Source: an uncultured Eubacteriales bacterium
Lineage (GTDB): Bacteria > Bacillota > Clostridia > Lachnospirales > Lachnospiraceae
Assembly: GCA_900321145.1 (NCBI GenBank)
Contig: ONVB01000164.1
Coordinates: forward strand, 1-16,349
Direction of reading: 5' to 3'
Length of the DNA: 16,349 nucleotides
The notes under the pieces are model-generated. The model did no database searches. It saw only the letters and a program-made list of their open reading frames with translations, and was not told where the DNA came from. The position numbers were made by a program, and so were the translations under genes. Shown here piece by piece: positions 1 to 6,139 of the stretch (its first letter is position 1; each line of letters begins with the position of its first letter).

Positions 1-166
1 CACCTCACTGTACTCCTCGAGGAAGACTTCGCCGGAGTACCAGTACATCAACTACGATCTTGAGCTTATCAAGAAGGAGTACGAGAGGATTGACGGCGAG
101 ATCGCTGCCATGCAGATCGCACTCGACAAGTACAATCAGACCGTAGAGTTTGAGGTAGACATCTGA
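1..166 (+). CDS. C-terminal end of a helical protein of unknown function (5' end outside the window)
   Basis: An open frame runs in from the left edge (codons from base 2) and ends at TGA 164-166, giving 54 residues. The part from about residue 15 onward (NYDLELIKKEYERID) is rich in Glu, Lys, Leu and Ile and should form an amphipathic helix or coiled coil; the protein ends in EFEVDI. Codon use is GC-rich, like the ATPase operon downstream. I do not recognise the family and no catalytic motif is visible in the fragment. A strong SD-like AGGAGGA lies at 169-175 just after the stop, but no start codon sits at a usable distance, so the next gene is not directly coupled. Confidence 0.55.
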   Translation, partial: TSLYSSRKTSPEYQYINYDLELIKKEYERIDGEIAAMQIALDKYNQTVEFEVDI

Positions 167-465
167 TCAGGAGGATCTACATAAATCCGTGTAGCAGAGA
201 ATTATAATTATTCTTAATGGTTAAACTGTTCGTGGAACTGCAAGGTTCAAGGTTTGCGTTACCGTTCTTTAGTTATTTACTGTTGAGTTATAGTTTATGG
301 TTCGATTCAAAATGGCTGATCGAAAACTCTCTGTCTGCTAAAAGCTTGCGCCTTATGGTGCCGGGCGCCGAAGCACGGTCATAGGTGTCCTTTTTGTACC
401 GAAATTTACCTGAAAAAACATGAATAATAATGATTTGAGAATATATGATAAGAAAGGAACCGGGT
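167..465 (+). other. Intergenic leader before the ATPase operon, with an orphan Shine-Dalgarno-like site
   Basis: About 300 bases without a convincing gene. AGGAGGA at 169-175 is a near-perfect ribosome site, yet no ATG, GTG or TTG followed by an open frame lies within 5-12 bases; the nearest GTG is followed at once by TAG. TATAAT occurs at 203-208 without a good -35 box, and TTGAGT near 283 has only weak -10 partners. A GC-rich hairpin lies at 344-374. The operon promoter is probably in this region, but I cannot place it with confidence. Confidence 0.4.
344..374 (+). ncRNA. GC-rich stem-loop in the leader of the ATPase operon
   Basis: GCTTGCGCC (344-352) pairs with GGCGC plus AAGC (364-368 and 371-374), giving nine base pairs with a two-base CG bulge and an 11-base loop. 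An alternative shorter hairpin, GCGCC-TTAT-GGTGC, uses the same left arm, so the two folds are mutually exclusive. A five-T run occurs about 17 bases downstream, too far for a standard intrinsic terminator. It may be a leader structure or the 3' part of an older terminator; no known riboswitch class is recognised. Confidence 0.3.
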
Positions 466-1548
466 ATGAACCTTGCTTATTCCGTAACACAAAATGAATT
501 ATCAGAGATACTTATTAATATAGCTCCGACAAGGCCGGTATTCATCTGGGGCGCACCCGGGATAGGCAAGTCGGCATTGGTTCAGAAGTTTGCAGACGAG
601 GTCGGCATGGAGTGTGTGTCCATGCTCGGAAGCCAGCTTGCTCCGGAGGATATAATCGGTATACCCAGGATCAGCGGGGAAACCTCAGAGTTTCTTCCGC
701 CGAAGATGATCGCAAGGAAGGAACCGTATGTGCTCTTTTTGGATGAACTGAATGCATGCTCACAGGAGGTTCAGAAGGCTTTTTACAGTCTCATACATGA
801 GCACAGGATAGGAGAGTATCACCTTCCTGAAGGAAGCGTGGTAATAGGAGCGGGTAATCGTTCACAGGACGGAGCAATCGTGAAGACTATGTCTACTGCA
901 TTAGTCAATCGTATGTTTCATGTGCAGCTTGTGGCGGACAGCACTCAGTGGCTTGACTGGGCCTACGAGAACCATATTCATCCCTGGGTAATAGAGTACA
1001 TAACTCAGAGACCGGATCACCTGTTTTCCGAACCGCCGAAGACGGAGGAACCTTATTCTACGCCAAGAAGCTGGCACATGCTCAGTGACGCCTTAAAGGA
1101 GTACCATGCGGGCGAGGGAGGAGTCCAGCTATCGCAGGATATACTCCGAGTGCTTGCTTTTGGAAGTCTGAGCGCGGCTCACGCGGGGATGTTCCTGGCA
1201 TTTACAAGAACGACGAGCAACAAGAATATACTGTCGGATATAATAAAGGGCGATGCACGCTGGCCGGCTTCTCCGGAAGACAGGGATGTACTCTACTTCC
1301 TTGCGCAGTCCTTCAGGGCGAGACTTCTTAGAGAGCTTCCCGAAAGCAAGGAGAAGCTGAATAAGGAGACGCAGTTCTTTGCTCACAGAGCAAAAGCTCT
1401 GATCAAGGAGCTGTCACAGATCAACTATGAGCTTGCACAGATGGTAGTGAGTGCAGAGGATAACGAGATTCTTCCGGACTGGTTCATGGTGGAGATTGTA
1501 CGAGATCTGCCCAGGCTGGTTGCCAAGCAGGATAAGAGGGTGAATTAG
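466..1548 (+). CDS. MoxR-type AAA+ ATPase (AAA_5-like)
   Basis: A 360-residue ATPase. In order: Walker A GAPGIGKS (residues 29-36), Walker B VLFLDELN (89-96), sensor-1-like GAGNR (128-132), arginine-finger candidate in LVNRMF (R149), and a sensor-2-like arginine in TPRSWHML (about R201), followed by a helical C-terminal region. This is the usual layout of MoxR/RavA-like ATPases, which use ATP hydrolysis to remodel or activate client proteins with a partner VWA protein. The start at 466 is chosen because AGAAAGGA (451-458) lies seven bases upstream; an in-frame ATG at 445 has no such site. The stop overlaps the GTG of the next gene by one base (TAGTG), so the two are translationally coupled. 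The VWA partner downstream makes the MoxR assignment strong; the client is unknown. Confidence 0.9.
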   Translation: MNLAYSVTQNELSEILINIAPTRPVFIWGAPGIGKSALVQKFADEVGMECVSMLGSQLAPEDIIGIPRISGETSEFLPPKMIARKEPYVLFLDELNACSQEVQKAFYSLIHEHRIGEYHLPEGSVVIGAGNRSQDGAIVKTMSTALVNRMFHVQLVADSTQWLDWAYENHIHPWVIEYITQRPDHLFSEPPKTEEPYSTPRSWHMLSDALKEYHAGEGGVQLSQDILRVLAFGSLSAAHAGMFLAFTRTTSNKNILSDIIKGDARWPASPEDRDVLYFLAQSFRARLLRELPESKEKLNKETQFFAHRAKALIKELSQINYELAQMVVSAEDNEILPDWFMVEIVRDLPRLVAKQDKRVN

Positions 1549-3425
1549 TGGCGAAAAAAGGTTCAGGGCGTGAAGTAAAGAAGAGAAAGCCGAGTGAGGA
1601 AGCGCTTGCTGCAGGTATGGAGCTTATCCGCAGTAGCCCTTTGTTCTCGAGACTTGCCGGAAGCTATCTCATAAGGAAAAAGGAGCAGCTCGGGCAGAGC
1701 ATGGCTATCGTGCATTCGGATTGCAGCATACTGCTAAACAGTGATGTACTGCTTAAACCCGAGGAATGGGCTTATGTTATCGCGCACGCCTTGCTGCACA
1801 GTGCATTCGGGCATTTTGACAAGGATCATCTTCCTGGCTATGACAAGGTAGCTGAGAACGGAACCGTTGAAAGGAAAATCTATTTTGACCATCAGCTGTG
1901 GAACATGGCGTGTGATATATACATTGCGAAGTTCCTGGCGGATATAAAGTTCGGAAGTCCGGTATACGTTATTCCCGAAAGCATCCCGCATATGGGCAGG
2001 GATGAGCTGCAGATATATGAATACCTTCTTGAACACGGTGTTCCCGAGGGGCTGTACTGCGGAACCGCAAGGCCCGGAGTGATGGATATGGTGGGACTTG
2101 ACAAGCCGATGACTTATGAAGAGCAAAGCAAGTACTGGTGGCGACAGAACAAAAGACCTACGGAGCAGTTTGCTGAGGCGCTCGCCTACTCGGTTTCAAG
2201 CGCGGTGAGCGAGGCGGGCGGCTATGATTACGAAAAGCTGAGAAAAAAGACTGCAGCAAAGGAAGCTTCGGAGTGGTTCATAAACCATTACCCGCTTTTA
2301 GGTGGGCTTGCTACAGGCTTTAAGATTATAGAAGATAACAAGCTATGCGAGGCGGAGCAGATATCCGTGGCAGCCGTAAATGTAGAGGACAGAGAGATAT
2401 ATGTGAATCCGGCGGCCAAGCTGAGCGCGGATGAGCTCAAATTCGTCCTCGCGCATGAATTCCTTCATGCAGGATTACAACACCATGAACGCTGTCAGGG
2501 GCGCGACAGGTACCTGTGGAATGTGGCCTGTGATTACGTGATAAACGGCTGGCTGAAGGAGTTGCATGTGGGTGAGATGCCGCAGGACGGTATACTGTAC
2601 GATCCGGAATTCAAGGATTATTCGGCAGAGGAAATATACGATGTGATAGTCCGGGACATAAGAAGGTACAGGAAGCTCAATACCCTTCGCGGATATGGCA
2701 TGGGAGATGTGATAGGCAGCGGCTTTCAGGAAGACCCCAAAGGAAATATGCGTGTGGATGATTTCTGCAGAAGCGCTCTTCAACAGGGCTTGGAGTATCA
2801 TATAGCCGATAAAAGAGGATTGATACCCGCAGGCTTAGTTCAGGAAATCCGAGCACTTGCAATGCCGCCAATCCCCTGGGATGTGGAGCTTGGGAGATGG
2901 TTTGATATACATTTTCAGCCTCTTGAGGCAAAACGGACTTATGCCAGACCGAGCCGCAGGCAGGGCAGCACTCCGGATATCGCGAGACCGAGATATGTGC
3001 CGGCGGACATTCCCGAACACAGCAGAACCTTCGGGGTAGTACTGGATACATCGGGTTCGATGAATGTCAAGCTCATAGGCTACGCATTGGGAGCCATAGC
3101 AAGCTACTCGGCAGCAAAGGAGGTTCCTTACGCAAGAGTGGTATTCTGCGATGCGGACGCTTACGACGCCGGTTACATAAGCCCGGAGGATATAGCCGGG
3201 AGGGTGGAGGTCAAAGGTCGCGGAGGCACAGCCCTCCAGCCCGGGGTTGATCTGCTCATCACAGCAAAGGACTTCCCGAAGGACGCACCGATATTAATAA
3301 TCACAGACGGTTTCATAGAGGATGATCTTAAGGTGAAAAGAGAGCATGCATTTTTAATCCCGAAAGGCAGGAGGCTGCCTTTCAGGGAAAAGGGAGAGGT
3401 GTTCTACTTTACAGGAGAAGAATAA
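1548..3425 (+). CDS. DUF2201-like putative metallopeptidase with two zincin-like segments and a C-terminal VWA domain
   Basis: A 625-residue protein starting at GTG 1548, with AGAGGGTG just upstream. Two homologous-looking segments precede the VWA domain. Segment 1 has AHALLHSAFGH (79-89) then LWNMACD (117-123); segment 2 has AHEFLHAGLQHH (302-313) then LWNVACDY (323-330). Only segment 2 keeps the full HExxH (H303, E304, H307); segment 1 has Ala in place of the catalytic Glu. The C-terminal VWA-like domain has an intact MIDAS: DTSGSMN (500-506), GRGGTAL (557-563) and ITDGF (585-589). Known DUF2201 proteins pair one HExxH segment with this VWA-like domain and are usually encoded beside a MoxR ATPase, as here. 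The inferred role is a metal-binding cochaperone or protease partner of the upstream ATPase, in the cytoplasm because there is no signal peptide. The duplicated N-terminal half makes it longer than the usual roughly 400-residue members. Confidence 0.85.
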   Translation: MAKKGSGREVKKRKPSEEALAAGMELIRSSPLFSRLAGSYLIRKKEQLGQSMAIVHSDCSILLNSDVLLKPEEWAYVIAHALLHSAFGHFDKDHLPGYDKVAENGTVERKIYFDHQLWNMACDIYIAKFLADIKFGSPVYVIPESIPHMGRDELQIYEYLLEHGVPEGLYCGTARPGVMDMVGLDKPMTYEEQSKYWWRQNKRPTEQFAEALAYSVSSAVSEAGGYDYEKLRKKTAAKEASEWFINHYPLLGGLATGFKIIEDNKLCEAEQISVAAVNVEDREIYVNPAAKLSADELKFVLAHEFLHAGLQHHERCQGRDRYLWNVACDYVINGWLKELHVGEMPQDGILYDPEFKDYSAEEIYDVIVRDIRRYRKLNTLRGYGMGDVIGSGFQEDPKGNMRVDDFCRSALQQGLEYHIADKRGLIPAGLVQEIRALAMPPIPWDVELGRWFDIHFQPLEAKRTYARPSRRQGSTPDIARPRYVPADIPEHSRTFGVVLDTSGSMNVKLIGYALGAIASYSAAKEVPYARVVFCDADAYDAGYISPEDIAGRVEVKGRGGTALQPGVDLLITAKDFPKDAPILIITDGFIEDDLKVKREHAFLIPKGRRLPFREKGEVFYFTGEE

Positions 3426-3437
3426 GACGTAAAGCTT

Positions 3438-3707
3438 ATGTTGAAGATAAATAAGAAAATCAAAACCATGGATTTGTCCAAGGCGACTGCGGCTGAGATT
3501 GAGAAATCCGCTATCGAGGCACAAAGAAAAGCCTTAGAATGGCAGAGAAAGAAGGAGACCGGCGACCTGACCGACCTGGAGAAGCTTGCTATAGAGAACG
3601 GCAAGAAGCTTGACGAGTGGCTCAAGACGCACGACTTCTTGGACCTTAAGCAGGAGAGCTCTGGACTATTATTGATACGGAATGAGACAGGTATGATACA
3701 GATATGA
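3438..3707 (+). CDS. Small charged helical protein of unknown function
   Basis: An 89-residue frame starting 12 bases after the metallopeptidase/VWA gene on the same strand, so probably its third operon member. The sequence is dominated by Lys, Glu, Ala and Leu from about residue 11 to 70 (for example AAEIEKSAIEAQRKALEWQR) and should form two long amphipathic helices; there are no cysteines, signal peptide or membrane segment. The last 15 residues are more hydrophobic and their DNA is already AT-richer. The start is uncertain: ATG 3438 lacks a clear ribosome site and an in-frame ATG at 3468 is possible, giving 79 residues. I do not recognise the family. By position it may act with the ATPase/VWA pair, but that is inference. 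Confidence 0.65.
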   Translation: MLKINKKIKTMDLSKATAAEIEKSAIEAQRKALEWQRKKETGDLTDLEKLAIENGKKLDEWLKTHDFLDLKQESSGLLLIRNETGMIQI

Positions 3708-3721
3708 GAGGTGATTTATGA

Positions 3722-3976
3722 GTGATCAGTTCGGAACAATTGGCAAAACAATTAAGTTTTACTCATGATTATAATGATACTGAAGATATTTATGAGAAAA
3801 AACTGAACTATGATGATACTGTTAGAATTATACTAAATAAAAACACATTTGAAGTAACTAAAACAGTATATGCTTTCCCAAGAATAGATAGAATAAACTT
3901 ATCTGATGAAGAACAAAAAATGATACATATTAGAATACAAGAATTAAAACAGAAAGGCTTAAAACACAATGAATGA
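3722..3976 (+). CDS. AT-rich small protein of unknown function, first of a pair
   Basis: An 84-residue frame starting at GTG 3722. The start is supported by GAGGTGAT (3708-3715), a strong match to the anti-SD, six bases upstream. That site overlaps the stop of the preceding gene. The base before the GTG closes an in-frame TGA, so no earlier start exists. The protein is polar with alternating strand-like stretches (VRIILNKNTFEVTKTVYAF) and a C-terminal helix (DEEQKMIHIRIQELKQKG). The coding DNA is strikingly AT-rich: the two 60-base stretches 3781-3840 and 3841-3900 hold only 13 and 16 G/C bases, against 43 in 3181-3240 of the neighbouring VWA gene. It overlaps the next gene by eight bases. 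No family is recognised; an acquired pair such as immunity-type proteins is possible but unproven. Confidence 0.65.
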   Translation: MISSEQLAKQLSFTHDYNDTEDIYEKKLNYDDTVRIILNKNTFEVTKTVYAFPRIDRINLSDEEQKMIHIRIQELKQKGLKHNE

Positions 3977-4235
3977 TGTGTTAATCTATAAAGATACTCT
4001 GTATAAAGTATTTATAGATTTCTACAAAAAGCCAGCCATCGTAAAACTGAATTCCGAAAGCAAAACACTATTAACAGTAAGTATTAATAAAGAATATGTG
4101 TCAGGTGACATGAAGTTTTACGAAGGTTTTGCCAGATGGCTGTCAGATGTGCAAACTGAAGTTGAAGATATTGTCTGGGAATGGGAAACGGGAAAAGATG
4201 ACGTTTCCTTAATTAAAGAAAGATTAGCTTTATAA
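3969..4235 (+). CDS. AT-rich small protein of unknown function, second of a pair
   Basis: An 88-residue frame whose ATG overlaps the 3' end of the previous gene by eight bases, indicating coupled translation. The N-terminal half looks like a beta sheet (DVLIYKDTLYKVFIDFY, then TLLTVSINKEYV); the C-terminal half is acidic and helical, with Trp in FARWLSD and in DIVWEWETG. It has no signal peptide, cysteine pair or nucleotide-binding motif. Base composition is AT-rich like its partner and unlike the ATPase operon before it, suggesting separate acquisition. The minus-strand terminator at 4305-4358 lies downstream and may also stop transcription from this side. Function unknown. Confidence 0.65.
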   Translation: MNDVLIYKDTLYKVFIDFYKKPAIVKLNSESKTLLTVSINKEYVSGDMKFYEGFARWLSDVQTEVEDIVWEWETGKDDVSLIKERLAL

Positions 4236-4304
4236 GGGCAGAAGGAGAATGTATGCATATCGGTGAAGAGAAATTGCGGTGGTGATTTTATGTTAAGGTT
4301 TAAG

Positions 4305-4358
4305 GCAAAAATAATACCGCCTGCAGGCCGGATTCTGGATAACCGGTCTGCAGGTGGT
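4305..4358 (-). terminator. Intrinsic terminator of the SprT-like gene
   Basis: ACCGCCTGCAGGCCGG (4316-4331) and CCGGTCTGCAGGTGGT (4343-4358) form a 16-bp stem, with two G-U pairs depending on the strand, around an 11-base loop. Read on the minus strand the stem is followed by ATTATTTTTG, a U-rich tail. It lies 56 bases beyond the stop of the minus-strand gene, so it is well placed to end that transcript. On the plus strand there is no U-run directly after the stem, so termination from genes 3722-4235 would be weak. Confidence 0.8.
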
Positions 4359-4413
4359 TTGGTTACTTTATGTTATTTGAGATGTGCGGTCGCTTTGCGA
4401 TACGGCAGCAGTC

Positions 4414-4986
4414 TTAAGCTGCCTGTTTCTTGCAGTTTTTCTCTACCCACTCAAGGTTCAGCTCTTTTTTGCCGACGTCGGGGAAGTTAACCGTTATTCT
4501 GCGGTTAATAGACTCTCCCGTGATAGCTTCGATTGTGCCGATTCCGAACCGGGGGTGCTTGATGCAGTCTCCTGTGCGATATGCGTCGAAACGCTCTGAG
4601 AGTTCTGTTTCCTGAGAGTGCTTTTCCTGATAATACTTGGCCCTTATTCCGCTGTTGCATCTTACCGGGATCGCTCCGACGCAGCGGCAGCAGTATTTCC
4701 ATGTGATTCCGTGGCTCTGGCGAGGTCCGTGCAGACCGTAAAGCATATGATCCATGTAGTGAGCGTATTCGTGCCGAATTACGTCAAGAGCTTCTTCTAC
4801 AGGCCACTTCGGATTTGAGAAAAAGTGCTTTGAAAAAGTAAAGTAGCCGTATAACGGTGAATAGGAGCCTAATTCGCTTGTGTTGTTGAATGTAATGCGC
4901 AGATCAGCGCCGTTGAGTTCAGTCTTCTCGTCGAGTCTTGCGAGTTCCTTGCGGATGGATTCTTCGTTCCATATAATATTACCCAT
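4414..4986 (-). CDS. SprT-like zinc metallopeptidase fused to a UvrD/PcrA-type Tudor-like C-terminal domain
   Basis: A 190-residue protein from ATG 4986 (193 from a GTG at 4995). The ATG is preferred: the site AGAAAGGA is 11 bases from it but only two from the GTG. Numbering from the GTG, the SprT-like part has zinc motif HEYAH (75-79) in VIRHEYAHYMDH, the third ligand candidate H95 in SHGITW, and a conserved-type tail GAIPVRC. From about 140 to 187 comes a separate segment, GDCIKHPRFGIGTIEAI followed by a strand-rich NFPDVGKKELNLEW. This resembles the C-terminal Tudor-like domain of PcrA/UvrD and CarD-like folds. SprT/Spartan proteins cleave DNA-protein crosslinks; PcrA's Tudor domain binds RNA polymerase. 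The fusion therefore suggests protease recruitment to transcribing polymerase or to nucleic acid. Cytoplasmic; single-gene transcript with its own promoter and terminator. The zincin call is solid, the Tudor call moderate. Confidence 0.82.
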   Translation of the reverse strand: MGNIIWNEESIRKELARLDEKTELNGADLRITFNNTSELGSYSPLYGYFTFSKHFFSNPKWPVEEALDVIRHEYAHYMDHMLYGLHGPRQSHGITWKYCCRCVGAIPVRCNSGIRAKYYQEKHSQETELSERFDAYRTGDCIKHPRFGIGTIEAITGESINRRITVNFPDVGKKELNLEWVEKNCKKQAA

Positions 4987-5021
4987 AGTACGCACCGTCC
5001 TTTCTCATGAAAAAACACTTT

Positions 5022-5069
5022 GCCTCTGAGTTGAGGCTTCATTATAAAAAAATGCGCAAGAATTGTAGA
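5022..5069 (-). promoter_or_regulatory. Sigma-A-type promoter of the SprT-like gene with a 5' hairpin
   Basis: On the minus strand, TATAAT (plus coordinates 5041-5046) lies 17 bases after TCTACA (5064-5069), a four-of-six match to TTGACA. Transcription would begin near 5034. The first transcribed bases can form GCCTC-AACTCA-GAGGC (5022-5037), a five-pair stem at the RNA 5' end that could stabilise the message. No recognised LexA box is present. Confidence 0.6.
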
Positions 5070-5121
5070 TAGAATTTTCTGGAAAAATGAAGTTTTTTAC
5101 CGACTGACAGTTTACTTCGTC

Positions 5122-5149
5122 TTGACCTGAATTGATTTGTAAAAATAAT
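5122..5149 (+). promoter_or_regulatory. Probable promoter of the three-gene operon
   Basis: TTGACC (5122-5127) is separated by 16 bases from AATAAT (5144-5149), five of six matches at each box. The start of transcription would fall near 5156, inside the left arm of the inverted repeat at 5151-5189. This region separates divergently transcribed genes, so a promoter facing right is expected here. Confidence 0.55.
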
Positions 5150-5195
5150 TGCGCTACCTGCATATGAAGTGTTAAAATGCGGGTAGTGCATTTTT
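5150..5195 (+). terminator. Bidirectional terminator-like hairpin or operator at the operon start
   Basis: GCGCTACCTGCAT (5151-5163) pairs with ATGCGGGTAGTGC (5177-5189) over 13 base pairs (two of them G-U), plus a flanking T-A pair, with a 13-base loop. TTTTT follows at 5191-5195, and on the minus strand the stem is followed by ATTATTTTTAC, so it reads as a terminator in both directions. It overlaps the predicted transcription start of the promoter at 5122-5149, so it could also be a repressor-binding dyad or an attenuator. Confidence 0.55.
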
Positions 5196-5241
5196 GTTGG
5201 TAGTGTTAAAAAACATATTTGTCAAATATGGGGCTTATGGA

Positions 5242-5694
5242 ATGATAAATATAATTACCAAAAGTGAACAGCAAACAACAATCGGAGATGTTGAGTCCTT
5301 CTTTGATTATAAGATATCTGCGGAAACGCTTGATGATTACGACATTGAGATAATGAAGAAGGTTGACAATGCCAAACTGATTGATAAAAAACTCGGGACG
5401 ATAAAGACACCGTTTGGAGTAACGGACATTACTCATTTGTCTACGGGCTGTAAGACCGTGCTTTGCTACAGTTATCTTTTCAAGGAAGGGCAGAAGGACA
5501 TCATAATAGATGTAACCGAGTGCGGATACAACGCGTTGGATGTGCTGTTTGAGTATGTGGACAGAATGAAGGACGATAAATCAGTTTTTCTGTTAAGGCA
5601 TAAACAAGGACTTACAAAGTGTAAGGACAGAGACTATAAGATTAATGGAACACCGGAACGCAATCTTAACAAAGGGGTAGTTTTATATGGTTAG
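5242..5694 (+). CDS. Uncharacterised 150-residue protein, DUF4869-like, first gene of a three-gene operon
   Basis: A cytoplasmic-looking protein of 150 residues with no signal peptide or membrane segment. The start is taken at ATG 5242, preceded by GGGG about eight bases upstream. The frame is open back to a TTG at 5194, but that codon lies in the T-run of a hairpin and has no ribosome site. The pattern of an N-terminal helical region, a central LSTGCKTVLCYSYL segment, then VTECGYNALDVLFEYV and VFLLRHKQGL recalls DUF4869 proteins of Clostridia from memory; that call is tentative. There is no catalytic motif I can name. Its 3' end overlaps the P-loop gene by eight bases, so the two are coupled. 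By context it may be a specificity or regulatory partner of the downstream ATPase. Confidence 0.7.
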   Translation: MINIITKSEQQTTIGDVESFFDYKISAETLDDYDIEIMKKVDNAKLIDKKLGTIKTPFGVTDITHLSTGCKTVLCYSYLFKEGQKDIIIDVTECGYNALDVLFEYVDRMKDDKSVFLLRHKQGLTKCKDRDYKINGTPERNLNKGVVLYG

Positions 5695-6139
5695 TGCATA
5701 CTCGGCGAATGTGCTTGATATTGTATTTCAAAACAGAATACATTTTCATCTGGAGCTTCGCGGAAGGATTACGCAGGTTTACGGTGAAAGCGCAACAGGG
5801 AAAAGCCTGTTGGGGTATGTGATAAGGGCAACCGAAAAGTATAACAGAGGAAACCCTGATGTGGAGTACGATGTATCCAAAGTTCTATATATAGATTCTC
5901 TGGAAGAAATGAACAAAATAAAGAATCGTTCCGGAGATTTGATCATCATTGACAGAGGGGACGCTTTCCTGACTGATGACCAGGTAAACATGATACGAGA
6001 AGATAAGAACAACACATATTTGGTTATATCGAGGAGAATTATAGATCTTGGGATATCCCCAAACTATTATGCGGAATTCGTTGAGTGTGACGGTAGAGTA
6101 GAGCTAAGGTATAAATACAGCGTGGAGGGTTGGAATTAG
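5687..6139 (+). CDS. Small P-loop NTPase, 150 residues
   Basis: A single compact nucleotide-binding domain. Walker A is GESATGKS (33-40), Walker B-like LIIID (85-89) in GDLIIIDRGD, and a strand NNTYLVISRR (108-117) sits where sensor 1 would be. Opening strand RITQVYGES leads straight into the P-loop, as in RecA/ABC/AAA-type folds. There is no lid domain, no arginine finger that I can assign and no signature motif of ABC proteins, so it is near the minimum size for a P-loop fold. It probably acts with its neighbours. The ATG overlaps the previous gene by eight bases and its TAG overlaps the next gene's GTG by one, giving a tightly coupled operon. Role unknown; energy-dependent or nucleotide-sensing partner is inferred. 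Confidence 0.75.
   Translation: MVSAYSANVLDIVFQNRIHFHLELRGRITQVYGESATGKSLLGYVIRATEKYNRGNPDVEYDVSKVLYIDSLEEMNKIKNRSGDLIIIDRGDAFLTDDQVNMIREDKNNTYLVISRRIIDLGISPNYYAEFVECDGRVELRYKYSVEGWN

Noticed and set aside
299..308. GGTTCGATTC, resembling a tRNA T-loop
   Set aside because: The flanking five-base arms do not pair and no acceptor or anticodon arm can be drawn around it.
3718..3768. ATG-led 16-residue frame overlapping the start of the AT-rich gene at 3722
   Set aside because: The ribosome site is only two bases from this ATG but six from GTG 3722, whose frame is much longer, so it is unlikely to be a gene.
4263..4490. Plus-strand open frame with a fair ribosome site before ATG 4290
   Set aside because: It runs through the terminator stem and antisense to the SprT-like gene, and its composition (many Cys, Arg, Ser) is that of an antisense shadow.
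5194..5241. Extension of the DUF4869-like gene to TTG 5194
   Set aside because: The TTG lies in the T-run of a hairpin, has no ribosome site, and the added residues look like translated leader.
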